NCBI GenBank assembly: GCA_015231995.1
Contig: JADGAO010000037.1
Location: forward strand, 1-18,554
DNA from: Nitrospinota bacterium
GTDB lineage: Bacteria; Nitrospinota_A; UBA7883; JACRLM01
Direction: 5' to 3'
Length of the DNA stretch: 18,554 nucleotides
Both the position numbers and the translations under genes were made by a program. Shown piece by piece: positions 8,476 to 17,100 of the stretch. Position 1 is the first letter of the stretch. The number at the start of each line of letters is the position of its first letter. The notes under the pieces are model-generated. The model was not told the DNA's origin. It saw only the letters and a program-made list of their open reading frames with translations, and made no database searches.

Positions 8476-10191
8476 ATGGTTATGCATGATTTCGTAATCC
8501 AAGTGTGGACATGGCTCCTCGATGAAAAGAACCGAGGGGCGGCTCTGACCATTCTTGGAGGAGTTATAGCCGCCATCATTAAGGGAGCGTGGGAACTCTA
8601 TAAACATTTTTTTGCTAAACCGCCAGTAAACCCACCAGCAAAACCGGGTCAGAATACAACATTCGGGAATAACAGCCCAATACAACAAATAAAAACCGGT
8701 GATATTTCCGGGCAAGGCCATACTGTACAGATCACCAATAATTATGGAATTTCGCTGGAAGTTTATGAAAAGGCGTTAAAGAAAAGAACAGAGGAAATAG
8801 AGCAGGAACTCAAAACAGCTCATGCTTCGGAAAAGGAGACGCTGGAAAGGGAACTTGCCGCCGCTCAGAATAACGCGGCCAATAAGAACAAAGCCCACGA
8901 AGAACTTATTAAAACCTTAAACCAGACAAATGAAAAACTGACATCGTTAGAAGGCCAGTTTACCGAAAGCATGATAGAAAAAGCCAAGGTATCTCTTAAC
9001 AAAGGCGATACAGCCGAAGCTGAAAAGCTATTCGAGGAAACGCTTAACCGGGGGATAAAACAGGCGAAGCTGGCCGCCATGTCCGCATTCCAGCTTGGCT
9101 CCATAGCAGAGCAGAAAATTGAGTACGCAAAAGCTTATTCTTACTATAAAAAAGCTACGGAACTGGAAAGCGGCAATCCAGGCTATTTAAATGAGGCTGG
9201 CATTATGGCCGCCACACTTGGCAGGTACGCCGAAGCGGAACCACTTTATAAACGCTCACTAGAGATATGGGAAAAATCTCTTGGACCGGATCACCCCAAC
9301 GTTGCCGCGAGCCTGAGTAATCTAGCCGTAGTTTATAAAGAATTAGGCAAATACGCCGAGGCTGAGCCACTTTTTCAACGTGCTATTGAAATACAAGAAA
9401 AATCGGCGGAGCCAGATCACTCCAATGTTGCCGCAAGCCTGAACAACCTCGGCGAGCTATTTCGACAGCAAGGTAGATATACTGATGCCGAGTTATATTA
9501 TAACCGTGCTATTGAAATATGGAAAAAATCACCGGGGCTGGATCACTCCAAAGTCGCCATAGGCCTGAACAATCTGGGTAGCCTTTATCTGGACCAACAC
9601 AAATATTCTGATGCTGAAGCATTTTGTAAACACTCTCTGTATATAAACGAAAAACACTTAGGATCAAATCACCCCGACATTTCTACAAACCTGAACATCC
9701 TTGGCCAACTATTCCGACAGCAAGGCAGATATACTGATGCTGAACCGTTTTATAAACGAGCTCTTGAAATAAGAAAAAAGTCTCTTGGGCCGAATCATCC
9801 CAAGGTGGCCGAAAGCCTGAATAATCTGGGAATACTTTATTTTGATCAACGCAGATTCAACGATGCTGAGCCACTGTGTAAACGCTCTCTTGAAATACAA
9901 GAAAAATCATTCGGGCCTAATTATCCTGACAGCGCAGAAGCCCTGAACTGTATGGCCGGCATTTATTTTTTCCAGGGCAGATACACCGAGGCGGAGCCAC
10001 TTTGTAAACGCGCCATAGCCATCATGGAAAAAACCCTCGGTACAGCGCATCCTAAGTTGGTGGAGAAGTATAACAACTGCGCTATGCTCCTGCGAAAGTT
10101 GGAGAGGGAAACCGAAGCGGTGGAATACGAGCGCAAGGCTAAGCAGGTGAAAGAGAATCTCGAAAAGGCGAACAAGGGGCGAAGTAAATAG
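8476..10191 (+). CDS. Membrane-anchored kinesin-light-chain-type TPR protein
   Basis: This is a protein-interaction scaffold of unknown partner. From the ATG at 8476 it has 571 residues; an ATG at 8482 is equally possible. The open frame continues upstream to a TTG at 8389, but that codon lies in the loop of a hairpin repeat and is not a credible start. The N-terminus has a hydrophobic stretch (about 21-35, GAALTILGGVIAAII), probably a membrane anchor. A Gly/Asn-rich linker (about 60-95, GDISGQGHTVQITNNYG) of a kind found before TPR or signalling domains in other bacterial proteins follows, then a charged coiled coil (about 97-175). The rest is TPR: shorter repeats, then seven 42-residue units with the G-x-[DN]-H-P motif. 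Its codons are clearly richer in A/T than those of its neighbours, and repeats flank it on both sides, which suggests acquisition by transfer. It has no enzymatic domain. Confidence 0.8.
   Translation: MVMHDFVIQVWTWLLDEKNRGAALTILGGVIAAIIKGAWELYKHFFAKPPVNPPAKPGQNTTFGNNSPIQQIKTGDISGQGHTVQITNNYGISLEVYEKALKKRTEEIEQELKTAHASEKETLERELAAAQNNAANKNKAHEELIKTLNQTNEKLTSLEGQFTESMIEKAKVSLNKGDTAEAEKLFEETLNRGIKQAKLAAMSAFQLGSIAEQKIEYAKAYSYYKKATELESGNPGYLNEAGIMAATLGRYAEAEPLYKRSLEIWEKSLGPDHPNVAASLSNLAVVYKELGKYAEAEPLFQRAIEIQEKSAEPDHSNVAASLNNLGELFRQQGRYTDAELYYNRAIEIWKKSPGLDHSKVAIGLNNLGSLYLDQHKYSDAEAFCKHSLYINEKHLGSNHPDISTNLNILGQLFRQQGRYTDAEPFYKRALEIRKKSLGPNHPKVAESLNNLGILYFDQRRFNDAEPLCKRSLEIQEKSFGPNYPDSAEALNCMAGIYFFQGRYTEAEPLCKRAIAIMEKTLGTAHPKLVEKYNNCAMLLRKLERETEAVEYERKAKQVKENLEKANKGRSK
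9283..10164 (+). repeat. Seven in-frame 126-bp TPR-coding tandem units
   Basis: The codon that begins the G-x-[DN]-[HY]-[PS] motif falls at 9283, 9409, 9535, 9661, 9787, 9913 and 10039, exactly 126 bp apart with no insertions or deletions. Each unit encodes 42 residues of the kinesin-light-chain TPR type. Units differ in sequence, but bases 9457-9491 and 9709-9743 (two units apart) agree except at three positions, all synonymous. That indicates a recent two-unit duplication or gene conversion. Confidence 0.85.
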
Positions 10192-10314
10192 TTATGTTCA
10201 ACAACCTAACCCCTAACCCTGCCCTCTCCCCACAAGTGGCGAGGATGACGAGAAGGGCAGGATGGGGATTTACAACCGCCACGCGCGGGGTTAACCTGTT
10301 TGCTGGTTCACGGA

Positions 10315-10339
10315 GTCCGGGGTTAAGAACACCCCGGAC
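10315..10339 (+). terminator. Nine-pair hairpin, possible terminator after the TPR gene
   Basis: GTCCGGGGT (10315-10323) pairs perfectly with ACCCCGGAC (10331-10339) around the 7-nt loop TAAGAAC. It lies 123 bp after the TPR stop codon. The bases after it (AGCATTTAGG) hold only a short T-run, so it is at best a weak intrinsic terminator. It may instead be another mobile or structural repeat. Confidence 0.35.
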
Positions 10340-10386
10340 AGCATTTAGGAGTTAGCGCTCCAAGAGCATTGAGGCGTTGCCTTTTT

Positions 10387-10484
10387 CCCTCCCCTTAGCA
10401 AGGGGAGGTGGCGCGTAATCGCGCCGGAGGGGTTTAATTAAACCCCCTCGCCACGTTGTGGCGGTCCCCCTTGGTAAGGGGGAC
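10387..10484. repeat. Head-to-head inverted pair of modular hairpin repeats (copies D1, D2)
   Basis: Copy D1 (+) has a perfect nine-pair stem CCTCCCCTT/AAGGGGAGG (10388-10408), a perfect six-pair stem GGCGCG/CGCGCC (10410-10415 and 10420-10425) and the tail GGAGGGGTTTAATT. Copy D2 (-) has TCCCCCTT/AAGGGGGA (10465-10472 and 10476-10483) and CGCCAC/GTGGCG (10449-10454 and 10458-10463). The two share their tails, forming the perfect 18-bp palindrome GGGGTTTAATTAAACCCC at 10429-10446. Same family as copies A, B, C and E on the other side of the TPR gene. Confidence 0.8.
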
Positions 10485-10559
10485 GAAATTGGATGAGCAT
10501 TAGAGGCAACGAGCGCCACGGACAGCGTTAACAAGTTCTCAACTATTTTTACGGTCGCC

Positions 10560-10564
10560 AAGGG
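10560..10564 (+). promoter_or_regulatory. Shine-Dalgarno sequence fixing a GTG start
   Basis: AAGGG ends 7 nt before the GTG at 10572. This spacing and the signal peptide that follows support GTG rather than the internal ATG at 10632, which would remove the export signal. Confidence 0.6.
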
Positions 10565-10571
10565 TTAAGCT

Positions 10572-11150
10572 GTGAAAAAATTTTCCCTGCCCGCGATTTT
10601 CCTACTTGCCCTATCATCCTCCTGCGCCAACATGGTGCAGGTCAAGATTGACGTCGTTGATCAGCGCACGGCTCTGGAGAACCAGGCCATCGGCACATAT
10701 CAGGAGATGAAGGGCGACCTTATGCTCCTCGCCTCCGTGCGCTCCATAGACGCTGGCGGAAAGCTTGTCCCGGTTCCGCCCATTCCGCAGGGGAAACGGG
10801 AGGCCATCCGCGCCATGCAAAGGTCGGAGTTCAACAGGGACGATATCGAACGGCTGAAATCGCAAGGCCTATTCGGGGAGGGCAAGGACGGTTATCTTGC
10901 TTTCGTCAAACAGCCGGAGACCGTGGCCGATCCGAAAACCGCAGGGTTTGTGATAAACCTTCTGGCTGAGGAGAACGCCGACAGGAAGACGACATACGCG
11001 AGGATCGCCGAACTCAATGAGAATTTCCGCGAGGGCGAAGTATCCAAAGTGGAGGCGGTGATGGCCGGACTTAACCGCGACACCGCGAAGGAAGGCGAAT
11101 GGATCCAGCAGGACAGCGGGGACTGGGTTAGAAAAACCAGGCGCAAGTGA
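10572..11150 (+). CDS. DUF1318/YdbL-like lipoprotein
   Basis: A 192-residue envelope protein of the DUF1318 type; the family has no defined biochemical activity that I can state. The N-terminus is a signal peptide (MKKF, then PAIFLLALSSSC) ending at C18, which could be lipidated. The lipobox is atypical, with Ser rather than Leu/Val/Ile at -3. The mature part starts with the VKIDVVDQRTALENQ and GTYQEM patterns that I associate with this family. Its C-terminal half has GYLAFV, LLAEENADRKTTYARIAELN and GEWIQQDSGDWVRK, matching the YdbL-like segment (ENADR..Y..IA and a final G-W-I-Q..G-W). The next gene begins 7 bp after its stop, so the two are very likely co-transcribed and may work in the same envelope compartment. 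Family call is from remembered motifs, without a profile search. Confidence 0.7.
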   Translation: MKKFSLPAIFLLALSSSCANMVQVKIDVVDQRTALENQAIGTYQEMKGDLMLLASVRSIDAGGKLVPVPPIPQGKREAIRAMQRSEFNRDDIERLKSQGLFGEGKDGYLAFVKQPETVADPKTAGFVINLLAEENADRKTTYARIAELNENFREGEVSKVEAVMAGLNRDTAKEGEWIQQDSGDWVRKTRRK

Positions 11151-11157
11151 CCGTCCC

Positions 11158-14100
11158 ATGCTGAAATCAACCATCGCGGCTCTGTTGATAGCTTCCGGGG
11201 CGCAGGTTTACGAGCCGTTGGCCCCTGCGCGGCTCACGGCCCACCCGGCGGAGGAATATTCTCCAGCCGTCTCGCCGGACGGAAAGTTCATGGCCTTCGT
11301 CTCTAACCAGTCGGGGCCGCCGAACATCTGGATAAAGAGCATCGCGGGGCCGGAGATTCCCACTCCGCGCAGGCTCACCACATCCGCCGCCGGCGACAAG
11401 GCCCCAGTGTTTTCCCCGGACGGCAAATCCATCGTCTATGTTTCCTACGGGTCGGACTCGGAAGGGGACATGTACCGCATCGCGCTTCCAAAGCCCAAAG
11501 AGATCGCGGCGGGAGTCAAACCCATCCCGCAGAGGCTGACGGACATCTCGACGGGCGATAAGGACCCGGCGTTTACCCCGGGCGGTAAAATAATTTTCAC
11601 CGCCACCGATAAGAAGACCGGAAAAGAAGACATATGGTCAATGGACCCCAAAACGCTGGAACGCGCCAGGATCACCAGCGACGGGGGAAGCCAGGCCGCC
11701 GTTTCGCCCAAGGGTGAGTCGCTTGTTTACGTCGCGCGAAGATCCGACGCGAACGGGACCCTGATGCGGGTCAACCTGATGACCAAAGAGGCGACAAGGC
11801 TCACGCAGGGGGAATACAGCGACCTTTTTCCCTGTTTTGTCAACGAACGCAAGATAGTTTTCGTCCGCTATGCGGACGACACCAACCGCGATGGCGTAAT
11901 AGGCCTCGACGACAACCCGTCGTTATGGGCGATGGACGTCCTTGCTCCCGAAAAGCCGCCGTTCCCCATCACCGGCGCCGAGAGTTACGATCTTTTCCCG
12001 TCGGTGGCCGGGGAATATATTTATTACTCGTCCAAACGCAAAGACGCGGTGGACATATACCGTTTGCCGAAGGAGGCGGTCAATCCCCCTCTGTCAGGCG
12101 ATCCTATAAAAGACCTGCGATGGGCCGAATCGGTGAAGGCGATTCATAAGGATCGTCCGCTCATGGCCCTGATGGCGTTGAGGATGGCGTACTCGGCCGG
12201 GGACGGCCCCTCGCTGGCGGAGATACTGTACAAAACGGCCATGGAGGTTAAAGAGAGCCAGTCTGCGCTGGCTTCCGTCAGGATTTTCACCAGAGCCCTG
12301 ATCCAGTATCCAAAAGCGAAACCCTGGGCCGGTTTGTCCGCCGTGGAGAGGGCTGTGGCGGCTGGAGCCTCTACGGCGCCCAGGCAACTAATCGAAAAAC
12401 TCCGGGAACTGGAGAAAGAATACAAAGAGACGCCGGAAGCCGTCGCCAAGGCGAGGATAGAGACCGCCATAGCGCTTGCGTCGGACGGAGCCAGCGGTGA
12501 AGCCGTGAAAATCCTGCGCAAAGCGGGGGAAGATTACGCGGGAATAAGAGGCGTGTCCGCAGAGGCTTCATATCGCGTCAATGAGGTGTATCTGCTCGCA
12601 GGCGACAGGGCGAAGGTGGGTGAAGCCCTTCTGGACGTGGTCCGCTCGTTCCCGGACCAGGTGGAATGGTCGTCAAAAGCCATGAACCGCCTGCTCGATC
12701 TTGCCGTGGTGGAGGGCGACCCGCGCGCCTCCGCCGCCAATCTTTACGAAATGGCGGAGAAACGGGCCGATATGCCAAAGTTGGCCGCAAGGGCCATGAA
12801 CAGGGCCGCGGACTTTTTCCGGGACGACAACGAGCTTGCGAAAGCCAGAGACGCGTACGCGCTGACGGTGTCGAGGTTCCCCGGCGAGGGCGAGGAAAAG
12901 AACGAGGCCCTGTTTCAGATAGCGGAAATCTACGCGGAGCAGGAGGAGTTCGCCAAAGCTCTGGAGATATACGGGTTTGTGGAACGCGGCACGGCGTCCA
13001 TGCGCGAGGCCGCCCAAACAGCCAGAGAGGGGTATGCGCGTCAGGCTATAAAAAAAGGAGAGCGCGAGCTTGCGAACGCCGAGCCGAGGATCGCGCTGAA
13101 GACATTCATAGCCCTTGCCGAGCGGGAGCCTTTGTCGGTGGAGGCGCATCGCGGAATCATCCGCGCCCGCGTCACCGTCAACGAGACGGACAAGGCCGTC
13201 CGCGACTATGAGGCCCTGCTCAAGTCGTCCCCGTGGAACGACGTTTACGCCTACGCCCTCGGCCTGGCCCTGACGTATGCGGACAAGCCGCCGTTCGCAA
13301 AATCCGAGACGCTGATAAAATCCGCCATCGCCGCCAACGAACGCGACCCGTGGCGCCATCAGACCCTCGGATGGATATACGACAACCGGGAGGCGCTCGC
13401 AAGAGACGGCGTAAACGCGGAGCTTGCCATGCAGGAATACGCTCACGCATACGCGCTCACCGACGCTGTCGCTTACCCGGCGCGGGCCGCCGATCTGCTG
13501 TTGAACATGGGCAACGTAAATTACGCGCTCAACAACTGCGCCGAGGCTCTGGAGAATTATCACGCCAGGGAGAGGCTTGGCGGGGCCGTTAAACAAGGGG
13601 AGGCCGAGTCCGTATATCACCAGCGCAAAGGCGAATGCGAGTTCCGCGCAGGCGACGATGAAAAGGCCGTGGCCAGTTTCCAGAAAGCCATCTCCCTCGC
13701 CAAACCAGACGAGGGGTTGCGCAGGGTGGAGCTTTACGAGAGGATGGGGCTGGCCCACCAGTCCGCCGGGAAATGGCGCGCCGCCGCCGACAGTTTCTCC
13801 GAAAGCCTCAGGCTCCGAAGGTCGCTTGGCGTCAAGGACGGAGAGGTCCCGGCATTGCGTAACATCGCCAACAACCTTTACAACCTGAGCCAGACGCCGG
13901 AAGGAGCCGGGCAGGAGACTCTTGCCGAGGCCCTCAAGCTTTACAGGGAAGGCGAGTCGGCCCTTCTCAAACCGGCGATCCCCAAAAAAGAGGAGCCGAA
14001 AAAAACAGGCGGCGCGCTTTTCAACCTGGAGATAGAGACCAGCCCACAGGGCGTGCGTGGCGCGTCCAGAGGGTTTTCGGAGATGGACGAGAAAAAACTC

Positions 14101-17100
14101 ATCTACCATCACATCGGCAAAATCTATGGGCAGATGGGGGACTATAAATCCGCCATCGAGTATTTCGAGAAGAAACTCGCGCTTACGCCTTCCTTCCTCC
14201 CACTTCTTGGCAACGCGCCTGCGCTTACGGAAAAATCCGTCGTGTTAAACCAGCTTGCCTATTACCTTGCGCGGCTGGGGGATAACGAGGGGGCCGCTAA
14301 AAAATATCTCGAATCGCTCGGCCTGTGCCTGCAGATCGAAAGCGTAAACGGCCTGCTGGTGAACGCGGACAGCCTGGCGCGGCTGGCCGTGTCGCGCAAT
14401 CTTTCCGGCAGGGATGAGATACTAAAACGTGGCGATGAAGCCCTTCTGTTCGCGATCGAGAAAAAGGCGGACGGCGCTCTGTTTGGCGCGACGCTCAACC
14501 ACTATGCCCAGCTTCATTACGAAAGGAGCCTTGCGTTTTCGGCGCAACCGTTCGCCGGCGACTACTCCTCGACGATAAAATCTCTGAGGTCTTCGGCTTC
14601 CGATCTGGCTAAAGCCGAACGTTTTTACAGGGCCGCACTGGATGTGTTCCGAAAAGATTTCGGCGTTAAAGGGTCCGCCACCGGCTATTTCGACACGGCT
14701 CTGGGGCTTGCGGAGGTTCTTCGCTCCGTCGGCAGGGATGTAGAGGCCATGCCCGTCCTAAACGAGGCCGAGTACATCGCCGGTTCTATTTTCGCGCATG
14801 ACGCGCTGTGGAAAATAAAATTGGCCCGGCGCGCTTTGGCCGGGGAAAAACCGCAGAACCTTGAGCAGGCCTCGGCGATACTGGAAGGGCTTGCGTTCGG
14901 CGCGGACATATCCGACGGCTCCAAAGCCACGCTGGCCCTTGTGCGATGGATGTACGAGAGCATAGCCAACGAACACGCTGGCGGTTCCGATATGGCAGAG
15001 CTATCGGTTCTGGAAAAAGGGTTGATACACGCCTCCCGTCTTTCGCTTTACGGATTCTTGAAAAGCGGGATCCCGCTTGGGGAAGTCGCCGGGATGGAGA
15101 GGCTCGCCATCCTTCTCAAAGAGAGAGAGGAGATGGCCGTTGATTTCGCGGCGGAGTTCGCCGAAGGCGCGGACGATGACGACTCGCTGGTTTCAAGAAA
15201 AGAGCGATATGACGAATGGATGAAACAATACGGTTCCGCCCTCGACGAAACGCGCCGCTCCAATCCCTTGCTGTGGGCCGCCATTGCCGGAGGGGAAACG
15301 GATTTCACCGCCGTAACTTCTTCGCTCGAGGAAAACGAGGCGGCCATCTACCTGTGGCGTACATCCAGAGGATCGAAACTGTTCGTGGTCAGACGCTGGG
15401 GGCTTGCCGCCATTACCAGCGCGGACGGAAACGGGAAGTTTGGTTTGACGCTGGGAGATCACGCGTTCAACGGCGTAAAGCGCATTTATCTCGTCACCGA
15501 AAGGCCGTTCAGCGACACGTTGACGCAAACCCTGTCGGAAAAATTCAGCGTCTCCGCCGTCCCGTCTTTCGCTAGCGTTCCGCTTTTCAAGAACGCCAGG
15601 AACATAAGCGGGAACGCCCTGCTCGTGGCTGGACAGGCTCCGGAAGTGTTAAAGGCTTCGGCCTCCCATTTCGCCGAGGCGCGCATGGCCGCAGGCGAGA
15701 GGCTGGCCGGGACTCTTTCGGGCAAGGGCGCGCAGGAAGGCGTTGCGGTGTTTGTCAGAAAACCCAGGATAATGCCGGACGATCCTCTTCAACTGGAGAT
15801 GGATGTGGATGGCGCAACGGTTTTCCTGCCGCAGTTCGCCCGTGGGGCCGTGGAGCGTTCAACGCTTGTAACCAGGCCTGTGGAAGCTGGCGGTGAAACA
15901 TCCTGGGAGCCGGGCGCGGCGTATGGAGCTTTGATCGCCGGATTTTCATCCTGGGTGACTCTCTCCGCCGCAGGTGACGGATTCGCCACGCATGTCGCGG
16001 AACTATTGAAGAATTCCGCCAAAAAACCGCTGGACGAAGCCCTCATAACCGTTTCCGCCGAAAAAGGGAAACCCTCCATGGCGCGGATAATCGGCTCGTT
16101 CGGGTTTGGCGCGGAAGAACGCCGGGCCTATGCGAAAACCAGGTTCGCCGAAAAAGTCCGCAACGCAGTGGACATGGTTAGAAAGGAAGACTGGTTCTCC
16201 GCCTCGACAGCCCTTCGGCAGGCGTTGGCGTACACCTCTGCCGCCGACGTCTCCAAGTACGACGAAACGCTTCTGGACAAGCTGGCGGAGGCGGAATTCA
16301 GGACGGGAGATTATGAACAGTCGCTTGTCCATCAGGAACGGCTCAACGCGATTTTCCGCGCCAGGGGCGATAAGCTCAAGCTTGCGGACTCGCTACTTCT
16401 AGCAGGCGTGATACAAACCCGGCAGGGCAAACACGAGACAGCCGTAGCCTCGATGAACGAGGCCCTGGACATTTACAGGGAGAAGGGGCTACTCAACAAA
16501 ATGGCGGCGGCCTCGTCCCAGCTTGGAGTGGCCGAAGAAGGTTTCGCAAACTACGGCAGAGCGCTGGAGGCTTACGGAACGGCGTTGTCCATGCAAAGGC
16601 GGGCTGGCGACGCGGTGAATTCCGCCCGCGAGCTTCGCAGGATGGGACGGATATACCACCTGCGGCTCAACCAGTTTGCAAAAGCCCGCGCGGTTTACGG
16701 GGAGGCTCTTTCCGTTTTCAGGTCCGCTGGAGACAGGCGTGGAGCTCTCATGACGCTTGTGGATATGGGAAGCGTGGAGGCGGACGTTGGCGACCTTGCG
16801 GGCGCCGAGAAAATTTTCCGGTCCGCGCTGGCGGAGGCGGAGGAGCTCAAGGACGAAAACGCGCGGGCGCTAGTGGAGTTCCACACGGCCAACCTGCGCT
16901 GGTTCATGGGGGAGTACGAGCCAGCCATCACCCACGCCCGCAAAGCTTTGAAGACTGCGGAATCGCTCAAGGACGATGGGCAATCTGCGATCATCCTCAA
17001 TACTATCGGGCTCATTTACTGGACCCTCAACGACTATCAAAAAGCCCTCGACAACATGGATAAATCGCTGACGCTGGCGAAGAAGGCTGGGATGCGGCTC

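Larger units (their letters stand above)
10192..10571. other. Non-coding spacer with hairpins and inverted repeat pair
   Basis: No gene is supported here. The spacer contains an imperfect hairpin CCTGCCCTCTC/GAGAAGGGCAGG (10218-10228 and 10250-10261), a perfect nine-pair hairpin (10315-10339), and the inverted pair of modular repeats (10387-10484). Near-identical direct repeats GAGCATTGAGGC (10364-10375) and GAGCATTAGAGGC (10495-10507) bracket the repeat pair. Transcription of the lipoprotein gene probably begins in the last 90 bases, but I see no convincing promoter. Confidence 0.6.

Noticed and set aside
9283..10164. CRISPR or satellite-like tandem repeat
   Set aside because: The 126-bp period keeps the reading frame and encodes TPR units, so it is a protein repeat.
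10528..10549. Promoter for the lipoprotein gene (TTAACA and TATTTT)
   Set aside because: The two boxes are only about 10 bp apart, too close for a sigma70 promoter.
12673..14112. Minus-strand open frame of 479 codons
   Set aside because: It is fully antisense to the giant gene, shows no recognisable domain, and its composition looks like a reverse-frame shadow of G+C-rich codons. The + strand frame has clear TPR character here.
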